Origin: Thermoproteota archaeon | Lineage (GTDB): Archaea; Thermoproteota; Methanomethylicia; Methanomethylicales; Methanomethylicaceae | Length of the DNA: 31,118 nucleotides | NCBI GenBank assembly: GCA_030055545.1 | Contig: JASFYK010000002.1 | Span: 1 to 31,118 of the forward strand | Reading direction: 5' to 3' | In this document: positions 23,289-30,474 of the stretch, in pieces | How positions within the stretch are numbered: position 1 is the first letter of the stretch | How the letters are laid out: the number at the start of each line of letters is the position of its first letter | Translations under genes and position numbers: made by a program | Notes under the pieces: generated by a model | Database searches by the model: none | What the model was told of the DNA's origin: nothing | The model's input: the letters and a program-made list of their open reading frames with translations, nothing else

Positions 23289-24173
23289 ATGACCGTGCTA
23301 TCCAGAACTTCGGAGGCGATCGAGAGGTTCAACGCGCTGCACCGCGGTGAAGTCAGCGCCGATGTGCTGGAGGAGACGGGGCGGCGCCTCGTAGTCCTCT
23401 TCCGCGGAGCGATAACAGAGAGCTGCTGCGCGTTTGATTATTTCGACGATCTCGCAGCGATCTTGGAGGAGTGCCATGGCGTCAAGTACGCCGCGTGGCA
23501 GTGCTCTACTTATCCGAAGATCGAGCGAGGTTTCGAAGTCACATATGCCAGGATCGACTTCCTCGACGAGATCAGGCGCGTCATTGGTGAAATCCGCCCA
23601 AGGGTCGATGAGCGGATCAGGGAATTCGAAGCCTTGGGGCGCAGGAAGGATCCGGACGAGGTCTTCAGCGAGCTCTGCTTCTGCATCCTCACTGCCAATT
23701 ACACCGCGGAGGGGGGGATCAGGATACAGCGGAGCCTGGCGCAGCACTTCAGGAGCAAGCCTATACAGGAGATGGCGGAGTGCCTGAGTTCGCTCGGGCA
23801 CAGGTTCCCCAACAAGCGCGCTGAGTTCATATGCGGTGCGAGGCGGCTCTGCGACGGGATCCTCCAGGCGCTTGGGATGGACGACCTGCGGGCTAGGGAG
23901 TGGCTCGTCGAGAACGTGAAGGGTCTGGGGTACAAGGAGGCGAGCCACTTCCTTAGGAACATCGGAAGGAAGGACGTCGCAATCGTCGACAGGCATATCC
24001 TCCGGTTCCTTCAGCAGAAGGGACTTATAGATTCAATCCCGAAAACCCTCTCCCGCAGGAAGTACCTCTCGTTCGAGAGGTTGCTGTCCGAGATATCCGC
24101 CTCTCTGGGCATAAGCCTCGCCGAGCTGGATCTCTACCTCTGGTATATGATGACCGGCAAGCTCTTGAAGTAG
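23289..24173 (+). CDS. 8-oxoguanine DNA glycosylase/AP lyase, Ogg2-type, with N-terminal extension
   Basis: 294 aa. The C-terminal ~200 residues match archaeal Ogg2 enzymes: FSELCFCILTANYTAEGG near 125, the helix-hairpin-helix GLGYKEASHFLRNIG with catalytic Lys216, and VAIVDRHILRFL with catalytic Asp234. The Lys-Asp spacing of 18 residues equals that of the Methanocaldococcus enzyme. It removes oxidised guanine and nicks the strand. The odd part is the first ~90 residues, absent from the ~207-aa family norm, with a Cys-rich stretch (ESCCAFDYF, AAWQCSTY) and no recognised domain. ATG 23289 is probably leaderless (TATA-like AAAAAGCTTA about 30 nt upstream). Stop is TAG. It diverges from the Prx-SOR operon, an apt neighbour for oxidative-damage repair. 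Confidence 0.88.
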   Translation: MTVLSRTSEAIERFNALHRGEVSADVLEETGRRLVVLFRGAITESCCAFDYFDDLAAILEECHGVKYAAWQCSTYPKIERGFEVTYARIDFLDEIRRVIGEIRPRVDERIREFEALGRRKDPDEVFSELCFCILTANYTAEGGIRIQRSLAQHFRSKPIQEMAECLSSLGHRFPNKRAEFICGARRLCDGILQALGMDDLRAREWLVENVKGLGYKEASHFLRNIGRKDVAIVDRHILRFLQQKGLIDSIPKTLSRRKYLSFERLLSEISASLGISLAELDLYLWYMMTGKLLK

Positions 24174-24248
24174 AGCTCAAAACGCCATTCTTTCGTAGTA
24201 TGAAGGATTGTTGCGAGGACGGGTTCTGTCCGCCAAGGCGACGAGAGG

Positions 24249-24323
24249 GGGATCTCTGAAGCCTCGCAGAAGATAAAATCGATAATCCTGTCGGAGCCCC
24301 TCTCCCCTGATGTCGAAGAAGCG
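24249..24323 (+). pseudogene. Out-of-frame remnant of the N-terminal PEP-synthase domain
   Basis: In the frame before ATG 24310 the DNA reads GISEASQKIKSII then LSEPLSPDVEEA, which resembles the helix just before the RSSATAED motif in PEP synthase (E. coli PpsA has LAKAGAQIRQWII and DTPFQPELENA there). This frame is out of phase with the long open frame that starts at 24310. The join lacks roughly ten bases compared with relatives. About 80 more residues, including the family's ATP-contacting GGKNASLGE-like stretch, are absent, since only 136 nt separate the upstream gene's stop from this ATG. Confidence 0.6.
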
Positions 24324-26646
24324 GATGTCTCCCCTCTCCGAAGCCGACCCAGACGCTCTGTGGGCAATCCGATCATCTGCCACCGCCGAAGACCTGGCGG
24401 CAGCCTCCTTCGCAGGGCAGCAGGACACCTACCTAAACGTCCCGACCAGCGGAATCAAGGACGCGGTGAAGTGCTGGGCTTCTTTCTGGAACGAGAGGGC
24501 GATCGCCTACCGCCAGAGCAACCGCATCCCGCACGAGGACGGTGGCATGGCGGTGGTTATCCAAAAGATGGTCAACGCCTCCTCGTCCGGTGTAATGTTC
24601 ACTTGCAACCCTGTCTCGGGGGCGGACGAGATCGTCGTTGAGTCTACTTGGGGGCTCGGCGACTCGGTGGTTTCTGGGAGGATCATGCCTGACCGTTTCG
24701 TGATCAGCAAGGATCCGTTCTCGGTCAAGGAGATGAAGATCGGAAGCAAGCCGACCGCGATCTACCTCTCGAGATCAGGTAGCATGCCAGTAGATGTGGA
24801 CCCTCAGCTGCGGGCGGAGTCGTCCCTGTCGGACTCGGAACTCAGGACGCTTCACGACCTAGGCCTCAGGATAGAGGCTCGGTTTGGAGCACCCCAGGAC
24901 GTTGAATGGGCTCTGGAGGGCGGCGAGTTCTACATGCTCCAGTCCCGACCGGTGACGACCGTTGGAAAGGAGGAGGCGCTCTGGACGCGTGCATACGGGG
25001 ACGAATACTGGGCTGACGTAACCTCGCCCCTATTCTTCTCATGGCTCGGCGAGTGGCTCTCAAAGTACGTCCTAGAGGAAGGCTACCGGGTGATGGGATA
25101 CTGGGAGCTCCAGGGGCTGGAGCTGCTGAAGCTCCACAAGGGGCACATCTACTTCAACACAGCGGTGCTCGAGGCGGTCTTCACGTTCAACCCCCGATTC
25201 TCCCGGACGAAGGAGCTCCTCAACTACTTCCCTGAGAAGGACCAGGAGAGGGTCGCCAACGCAAAGACAAAGATCTTGAGGCGCATCTGGGCAGAAATCA
25301 GGATCTTCTTCAAGGACAGGGACGGGATGATAACCCGGACCCACAAGGCATACGAGGAGTGGGCAGCCAAGTTCCTGGAGGAGATGAAAGAATTCGACAG
25401 CTTTGATCTCAAGGCGCTATCCGACGCCGAGCTCCATTCGCAGTACTCCGGAATGGTCGAAAAGTTCCTGAAGCACTTCAGGCTTATCCGGTACGGCATG
25501 GTCACGCACAGCATCGGGACCAACATGATCGTCAAGAGGTGGCTCTCGGAGTGGCTGGGGGACGCCTCGGGTGCGCTCTACGCCAGCATCGTTTCCGGGC
25601 TGCCGGACAACAAGACCATAAAAACAAACAATGCCCTTTTGGGACTCGCGCGTTATCTGAGGAACGACTCCGCCGCCTCTGCCTTGATAAGGAGCGTGCC
25701 CTCCAAGGAATTCCTCAGTGCCCTCCGGAGCGATCCTGCACTGCAGGACTTCGCAGCGAAGTTCGACTCATTTCTTAAGGACTACGGGCACCGTTCACAC
25801 ACACGTGAGATGTACTTTCCGAGGTGGGCGGACGACCCGACTTTGGTTGTCGATATGCTAAAATCCCTTGCGAACTCGCCTGACATCGACATCGAGGGGC
25901 TCGAGAAGGAGAAGCAGGAGAGGCGGCTTGCCGCCGAGAGGGAAATACTCGAGAGGATCTCGCGACTCAGCTTCGGTTTCTTCAGAAAGCGGATCTTCCG
26001 AACTGTGATGAAGTACGCCCAGATCTACCTGCAGTTCAGAGAGAACCAGCGCTTCTACCTCGACCACATAATCTACAGGCAGAGGCGGATTTTCGTGGAG
26101 TACGGGCGGAGGCTTGTCGAGAGGGGCCTGATAGAACAACAGGACGACGTCTTCTTCCTCACCAAGGAGGAGATCTTCGCTATGGCGGAGGGGGCCTTTC
26201 CAGACATGAGGGAAAAGATCAGGGAGAGGCGTAGGGAATTCGACGCGTACAGGGACAGGCTGCCGCCGAAGTTTCTTAAAGGGAAAGTCGAGTTCGACGA
26301 CACGGTGACCCTCGACAAGGGGGTTACGAAGGTGATTGGGACCTCGGCGAGCCCGGGGATAGCGACCGGGAAGGTCAGGGTGGTCGAGTCGATAGAGGGG
26401 CTAGGCGAGGTCGAGACCGGAGATGTGCTGATCACCTCGAACACCGACCCTGGCTGGACACCCGTCTTCTCAAAGCTGGGCGCCCTCATCACCGAGACCG
26501 GGGGAATCTTGTCCCACGGCGCAGTCGTCTCCCGCGAGTATGGGATCCCGGCGGTAACCGGGGTAAAGGACGCGAAGAGCATCTTCCGTACCGGTCAGAC
26601 CGTTACAGTGGACGGGAATCAGGGAGTGATATTGCTGCTCGGGTGA
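24310..26646 (+). CDS. PEP synthase/rifampin phosphotransferase-like protein, N-terminally truncated
   Basis: 778 aa from ATG 24310. The order of domains is that of rifampin-phosphotransferase-like PEP-utilising enzymes: the C-terminal part of an ATP-grasp domain (about 15-225, with AIRSSATAEDLAAASFAGQQ, SSGVMFTCNP, ESTWGLGDSVVSG and DVEWALEGGEFYMLQSRP), a helical middle of about 420 residues for the acceptor substrate, and a swivelling phosphohistidine domain at the end (ILSHGAVVSREYGIPAV, His about 736). It lacks the N-terminal ~100 residues of the ATP-grasp domain, and a frameshifted trace of that part precedes it. So it may be a pseudogene or have lost ATP binding, yet the remaining 2.3 kb is fully open. 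A lipocalin-like gene follows with 23 nt between, suggesting a two-gene operon. The substrate is unknown; rifampin resistance should not be assumed. Confidence 0.8.
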   Translation: MSKKRMSPLSEADPDALWAIRSSATAEDLAAASFAGQQDTYLNVPTSGIKDAVKCWASFWNERAIAYRQSNRIPHEDGGMAVVIQKMVNASSSGVMFTCNPVSGADEIVVESTWGLGDSVVSGRIMPDRFVISKDPFSVKEMKIGSKPTAIYLSRSGSMPVDVDPQLRAESSLSDSELRTLHDLGLRIEARFGAPQDVEWALEGGEFYMLQSRPVTTVGKEEALWTRAYGDEYWADVTSPLFFSWLGEWLSKYVLEEGYRVMGYWELQGLELLKLHKGHIYFNTAVLEAVFTFNPRFSRTKELLNYFPEKDQERVANAKTKILRRIWAEIRIFFKDRDGMITRTHKAYEEWAAKFLEEMKEFDSFDLKALSDAELHSQYSGMVEKFLKHFRLIRYGMVTHSIGTNMIVKRWLSEWLGDASGALYASIVSGLPDNKTIKTNNALLGLARYLRNDSAASALIRSVPSKEFLSALRSDPALQDFAAKFDSFLKDYGHRSHTREMYFPRWADDPTLVVDMLKSLANSPDIDIEGLEKEKQERRLAAEREILERISRLSFGFFRKRIFRTVMKYAQIYLQFRENQRFYLDHIIYRQRRIFVEYGRRLVERGLIEQQDDVFFLTKEEIFAMAEGAFPDMREKIRERRREFDAYRDRLPPKFLKGKVEFDDTVTLDKGVTKVIGTSASPGIATGKVRVVESIEGLGEVETGDVLITSNTDPGWTPVFSKLGALITETGGILSHGAVVSREYGIPAVTGVKDAKSIFRTGQTVTVDGNQGVILLLG

Positions 26647-26669
26647 CAGCCTGAGAGGGGTTGTGCCAC

Positions 26670-27587
26670 ATGGTTCCTGAAAATACAGATGTTCCGCACA
26701 AGCCCGGGACCGATCCGGACTGGAGCGAGAGCTTCAACTTCGACCGAAAGAACGGGATCCTGGCATTCATGAGAATCGGGATCACGCCCAACAAGGGCAA
26801 AAAGAACTTCTTCTGCGGGCTAATCATGCCAGACGGCGAGTTCTTGATTAACAAGTCAGAACTGCCGCTTTTAGGGGAGCCGCTGGAAGCCGGGTCCCTC
26901 CGGTTCGAGAAGATCGCGCCCGAAAAGCTCTGGTCCCTTTCTTTCGACGGATCGCTATTCCGGCCGGGTCCGGATTCTCTTGAAGGTCGTGCAAAAAGGG
27001 TCCAGTTCAAAGTGCTCTTCGAGTCCCTGAATAAGATTTTCGACTACAGGGATTGTGTTAGCGGGCACAAGGAGATCGTCTCCGGGCGGGTCGCCTCAGA
27101 GCACCTGGAGCAGTTCGGCCGTGCCACCGGTTCGATGAGCGTGGGCGATTCCGTTCTTGAGATCAATGCCCTCGGGGAGCGGGATCACTCGTGGGGTGTC
27201 CGGGACTGGAACGCCCCAAAGATGTGGATATGGCTCACCTGCCAGTTCTCTGAGGAACATGCCCTGAACGTCACAAAGCTTGTGATGGGCGACGAGGAAG
27301 TCGACGCCGGTTTCGTACACATAAGGGGTAGAAATATCCCCGTGATCTCAGCTAAGATAGAGACCAAATATTCAGAGGACGGGAGTCCAGCTTCTCTTAA
27401 GATGGTCCTGAAAGACGGCGAGGGGCGGCTCCACGACATCTCCGCAAACGTCGAGAAAATGGCAACACCCCCTTTCAGGAGCGAAGACGGAAAGCGCCTA
27501 TCCCTCCTGTATGAGCCGCTAGCAAGGTACGAGCAGGGCAAGGAAACAGGGTACGGCGTCGCGGAGTACCTGGTCAAAAAGTTCTAA
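26670..27587 (+). CDS. Lipocalin-like AttH/CrtC-type (DUF7064-like) protein
   Basis: 305 aa from ATG 26670, with GAGAGGGG ten bases upstream; a TTG at 26661 sits too close to that site. The N-terminal half is beta-rich (WSESFNFDRKNGILAFMRIG, the latter common in this group). Near residue 175 comes INALGERDHSWGVRDW, the signature of the CrtC/AttH/tocopherol-cyclase-type lipocalin tandem. MWIWLTCQFSEEHALNVT follows. These proteins bind hydrophobic molecules; some hydrate carotenoids or catalyse cyclisations, others are uncharacterised. There is no signal peptide. It follows the PEP-synthase-like gene closely, so the two may act on the same small molecule. Family placement is from remembered motifs and the function is an inference. 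Confidence 0.7.
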   Translation: MVPENTDVPHKPGTDPDWSESFNFDRKNGILAFMRIGITPNKGKKNFFCGLIMPDGEFLINKSELPLLGEPLEAGSLRFEKIAPEKLWSLSFDGSLFRPGPDSLEGRAKRVQFKVLFESLNKIFDYRDCVSGHKEIVSGRVASEHLEQFGRATGSMSVGDSVLEINALGERDHSWGVRDWNAPKMWIWLTCQFSEEHALNVTKLVMGDEEVDAGFVHIRGRNIPVISAKIETKYSEDGSPASLKMVLKDGEGRLHDISANVEKMATPPFRSEDGKRLSLLYEPLARYEQGKETGYGVAEYLVKKF

Positions 27588-27632
27588 CCGCACCAGGCTA
27601 CCACTATTAGAGTGAGAAAATGGGTGATCCTG

Positions 27633-27893
27633 TCACCACACCCTTATCGCGCCCTCGGGGCAGACTTCAACGCACTTCATGCACTTAGTGCACAGCGAGT
27701 TCCATACCGGGGTGATCCTCCAGTACTGCGGGTCGATAGGGTCCTGCTCGAGCCCCACTGTTTCGTGCATGATGAACACGGCTGGGTCGCAGACGCGGAG
27801 GCACCTGCAGCACTCCCTCGGATCGATCTTGCCTTTCTCCCCGCACTTCTCGTAGTCTATCTCGATCCGTATCTTCTCCGGCAGACCAAGCAC
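27633..27893 (-). CDS. Small 2[4Fe-4S] ferredoxin-like protein
   Basis: 86 aa from GTG 27893. GGGGGAGG lies just upstream, and the GTG shares one base with the TAG stop of the preceding Fe-S gene, so they are co-transcribed. A first, atypical cluster site uses EKCGEKGKIDPRECCRCLRVC, and a second, regular one is LCTKCMKCVEVCPEGAI, so up to two [4Fe-4S] clusters are expected. A 35-residue insert (FIMHETVGLEQDPIDPQYWR) separates them. It could pass electrons to or from the larger Fe-S protein. Confidence 0.78.
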   Translation of the reverse strand: MLGLPEKIRIEIDYEKCGEKGKIDPRECCRCLRVCDPAVFIMHETVGLEQDPIDPQYWRITPVWNSLCTKCMKCVEVCPEGAIRVW

Positions 27894-28765
27894 TAGTACC
27901 TCCCCCTTGCGATCGGGACATCCTCGCGCGGCATGAGTCCAAGCGCGTCGTGGGTGCACGAATGCCTGCAGACGCCGCACCCCCAGCAGACCTTCGGGTC
28001 AACAATGGCCCTCCCCAGCGACGGGACTAGCCTGATCGCGCCGAACTGGCACCTGTGGACGCACATACCGCACGCCTGGCATTTGTCCGCGTCGACGCTC
28101 ATCACATACTCCGACTTGTATACCGTGTGCAAGCCAAAGTCACGCCTGAGCCTGAGCCCGCCGCACTCAGGGTTCTCGCATGAGCATATGGCATTTATGT
28201 AGGGCACAGGCTGGAACCAGACCGAAGCGACGTATCCCCTGCGGTTATGCTCCTCTATCCTCTCCATCGCCTCCTCCCTGCTTATCCTGGCTGTGTTGTT
28301 CTCGGGAATGAAGCGCGGGAGCCTCTCGATCACCGTCGAGAGGACCCCGAAGTTTATGCAGCACCTCTCCTTTATCCCCCGCTGCATCCACCTGCACATG
28401 CAGTAGTTCTCGATTATCGGTTCGGCTGCGAGGTTACCCAGTATTACCTTGGCCTCCTCGAGGGGTACGACCTGCCCGAAGTGCCCATCTGCCCTTCTTG
28501 GGTTCCGATTCTTGGACTCGCTGTGTATCATCCTCTCGGCCTGCCACCTGAGAACCCTCCCGATTATCGGTAGCTTCAGCTTGTATCCTAGATCGATCGA
28601 GGAGATCCCCATGATCTTCCTTATGTACACCTGCTCAAAGTTGGTCCACTGCTCGGTGAGGTACTCCTTTGCCCTCAGCTCGTCCGCCAGCTCATTCGAG
28701 TAGTTCTTGGCATTCATGTACCACTTCTTCCCAGCGCCGTGCTTAGTGCACCAGTTGCACACCAT
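27893..28765 (-). CDS. Cys-rich multi-cluster Fe-S protein
   Basis: 290 aa. ATG 28765 follows GGTGATAT directly, a good Shine-Dalgarno. Five cysteine groups are visible: CNWC at the N-terminus, CMCRWMQRGIKERCCINFG near 132, ICSCENPECGG near 206, and two ferredoxin-type sites, CQACGMCVHRCQFGAI near 236 and CWGCGVCRHSCTHDAL near 264. The last two are standard [4Fe-4S] sites. The central CxCR...CC...FG stretch resembles a motif in several uncharacterised anaerobe electron-transfer proteins. No membrane helix. The stop is TAG, overlapping the next gene start. Its redox partner is not known. Confidence 0.8.
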   Translation of the reverse strand: MVCNWCTKHGAGKKWYMNAKNYSNELADELRAKEYLTEQWTNFEQVYIRKIMGISSIDLGYKLKLPIIGRVLRWQAERMIHSESKNRNPRRADGHFGQVVPLEEAKVILGNLAAEPIIENYCMCRWMQRGIKERCCINFGVLSTVIERLPRFIPENNTARISREEAMERIEEHNRRGYVASVWFQPVPYINAICSCENPECGGLRLRRDFGLHTVYKSEYVMSVDADKCQACGMCVHRCQFGAIRLVPSLGRAIVDPKVCWGCGVCRHSCTHDALGLMPREDVPIARGRY

Positions 28766-28998
28766 ATATCACCGGTCTGGCAGCATTTCTATTCCGTTAA
28801 AGATATATCACTTGTGAACTCTCGGTCGTTTGTAGAAAATCCTTTGACTGTAAGAGCAACGGTTCATACATGTTGTGTGCACAGGCTGATGGTGTATCGT
28901 CTGTTATCCAGAAGGCAAAATTATCTCAATAATGACCTGCATGACCTCCGGATTGATGGAGGGCTGCTGAAAAATACCAGTTCGAGATCGCCTGAAAA
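28766..28998. other. 233-nt intergenic region upstream of the Fe-S operon
   Basis: No gene was found. It should contain the Fe-S operon promoter (AAAGATATATC on the plus strand near 28799-28809 reads as an AT box on the minus strand, about 35 nt before the start) and the end of the winged-helix transcript. Weak C/D-box-like motifs (GATGG, CTGA) were seen but do not form a convincing guide RNA. Confidence 0.4.
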
Positions 28999-29274
28999 TT
29001 AATTCTTCCTGCCATTGTTTTGGCTGATTAGTTGCAAGAGGCTTCTGTACCGTTGAAGGAACTCCCTCCCCTTCTCTGTGGTGCAGTACTTCGTCCCGTC
29101 TCCGAAGGTACTCAGGAGCCCGTGGTCGATCAGCAGCTTTATGTGCTCCTCGGCGCGGAGGAAGTTGAGGTTCGCATTGTACACGATTGCAGTCTTGTTC
29201 ACCCCGCCCTTCTTATCCGCCACTTCAAGTATCGAGGAGAGGACATCGAATAGTGCCCTCTTGGATTTTCCCAA
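28999..29274 (-). CDS. Winged helix-turn-helix transcriptional regulator
   Basis: 91 aa from TTG 29274, with GGGGGAT about seven bases upstream. The fold is an archaeal winged helix (HTH_45-like): helix 1 RALFDVLSSILEVA, recognition helix region KTAIVYNANLNFLRAEEHIKLLI, wing GLLSTFGDGTKYCTTEKGREFL and a C-terminal helix for dimerisation. It should bind DNA as a dimer. It may regulate the Fe-S operon downstream or its own promoter region; no target is proven. Confidence 0.82.
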   Translation of the reverse strand: MGKSKRALFDVLSSILEVADKKGGVNKTAIVYNANLNFLRAEEHIKLLIDHGLLSTFGDGTKYCTTEKGREFLQRYRSLLQLISQNNGRKN

Positions 29275-29333
29275 ACCTATCCCCCGTTAGCTGCCAGATC
29301 GTAAGCGATATTGGAAACTAAAATCTGCAGTTT

Positions 29334-29369
29334 ACATTATTATTATGAAAATATAAAAACATTATTATG
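29334..29369. repeat. ACATTATTAT direct repeat upstream of the winged-helix gene
   Basis: ACATTATTAT starts at 29334 and again at 29359, 25 bp apart, in the 140-nt gap that holds the regulator's promoter. It might be an operator for the regulator, but low-complexity AT DNA makes chance similarity plausible. Confidence 0.25.
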
Positions 29370-29394
29370 TTTATCTGTAATACAATAATTAAAT

Positions 29395-29409
29395 AAAAAA
29401 GATAAAAAA
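29395..29409 (-). terminator. T-runs after the DUF5305-like gene
   Basis: Two A6 tracts on the plus strand (T6 in the transcript), within 20 nt after the stop, should end the DUF5305/surface-protein mRNA. Confidence 0.5.
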
Positions 29410-29414
29410 CAGTG

Positions 29415-30425
29415 TCAATCTTCGGAAACTTTGTATGTATACTTGGTGCCGTTGTCTATCACCGAGAAGTGGTGCTCCTTATCAATCAGTGTATGCAAGA
29501 TTGGTCGTGCCAAAATCTCGGCGAGCTTCTTCAGCTCCTCGAAGTCTCTGACTTCCACTCGTCTTAGCGCCTCCTCTTCCTCGATCCCAGCCTCAACAAT
29601 TATGTCCTTGTTTGCTCCCAGTATTTGCTTGACTGTCTCAGAAGGACCCTTCGGAAGCCGCTTTCTGAGCCTCATGAACCAGGTCACGCCGAGCCCGACC
29701 AGGGATGCAACGAGAGCTACTGCGAACAAGATCCTCTGCATGCTCACGCTTTCGTAGACGACCTTCTTCGTGTCCACCAGCTTCCCGTCCTTAATGGTAT
29801 TGATTGGGGAAACCGTCAAGTACCTGCCTGCGATATCCTGTTTGAAGGACACGTTCGCCTGAGGCACAAAGCTGTCCTGAACAGTCCCAGCCGAAGTGAC
29901 CGCGATTGAGGAAATAGTGGGCGTGATCTTCAGATTGTACTCAGTCGTGCTCGTGCCAGTTTCAAGGTCGATCACTTTCACGAATGCATCTAGGGCGCTC
30001 TTGTTAACGGCGAGGTAGAACTCTCTCCCCCCCATGCTGAGGTTGAGCAGGGCAGATGCCTCCGCCGGACTCAACTCCCTGCTCCACCTATTGGGCGACT
30101 CTATCGCTACTTTGAGAGACAGTTCCGTGTCTAGACTGCTGATGGACGCGTTCGTGACAAAGCCGTACTCAAAGCGAAGATCCATCCATTCCAGCAGGTT
30201 GGTGTAGACCCTCTGTACCTCTGGGCCGACCTCGGTCCTGTTGTATATCAAGTTGGGGGCGAGATGCGCGACGAAATCGTAACTTCCCGAATGCCTGTAC
30301 GCTGCCTTGGTCGTGATTTCAACCGTTTCCGTTGGGCTCTGGTAAGCATAGAAAAGACCGATGGCGTTTATTATTGAAGTTATTACGAATACAATGATTG
30401 CAATTTTTAATATGGAAACTCTCAT
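29415..30425 (-). CDS. DUF5305-like membrane protein
   Basis: 336 aa. Start at ATG 30425, with AAAGGAATGG upstream; a TTG 21 nt earlier is possible but weaker. One N-terminal membrane helix (about 5-25) is followed by a large external domain (25-225) beginning YRHSGSYDFVAHLAPNLIYN, which is typical of DUF5305. A second helix (about 227-247) and a cytoplasmic tail of about 90 residues follow, with an acidic helix (EEEEALRRVEVRDFEELKKL). DUF5305 proteins are often found with SipW-type signal peptidase and exported surface proteins, and the next gene upstream is such a surface protein. It may help export or assembly. A signal peptidase gene is not in the window. Confidence 0.75.
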   Translation of the reverse strand: MRVSILKIAIIVFVITSIINAIGLFYAYQSPTETVEITTKAAYRHSGSYDFVAHLAPNLIYNRTEVGPEVQRVYTNLLEWMDLRFEYGFVTNASISSLDTELSLKVAIESPNRWSRELSPAEASALLNLSMGGREFYLAVNKSALDAFVKVIDLETGTSTTEYNLKITPTISSIAVTSAGTVQDSFVPQANVSFKQDIAGRYLTVSPINTIKDGKLVDTKKVVYESVSMQRILFAVALVASLVGLGVTWFMRLRKRLPKGPSETVKQILGANKDIIVEAGIEEEEALRRVEVRDFEELKKLAEILARPILHTLIDKEHHFSVIDNGTKYTYKVSED

Positions 30426-30474
30426 AATAATACCATTCCTTTTCAAATTATTAAGTTTTTACAAAAAATTAAGT

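Noticed and set aside
23298..23996. 232-codon minus-strand frame inside the glycosylase gene
   Set aside because: Composition is typical of an antisense shadow (rich in Pro, Leu, Arg), while the plus strand has catalytic Lys and Asp at family spacing.
24310..26646. Calling this gene an antibiotic (rifampin) resistance enzyme
   Set aside because: The domain order matches, but the middle domain is not demonstrably the rifampin-binding type, and the ATP-grasp domain is truncated. Many homologues have other or unknown substrates.
5392..28765. General reassignment of TAG to an amino acid
   Set aside because: TAG ends the thioredoxin-like, kinase, SOR, glycosylase and Fe-S genes at the expected protein length. 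In SOR and the kinase, reading through would add unlike tails, so TAG is an ordinary stop at least there.
28860..29000. Possible C/D-box guide RNA (GATGG and CTGA motifs)
   Set aside because: The C and C' motifs are imperfect and the spacing does not give two guide segments with proper D boxes.
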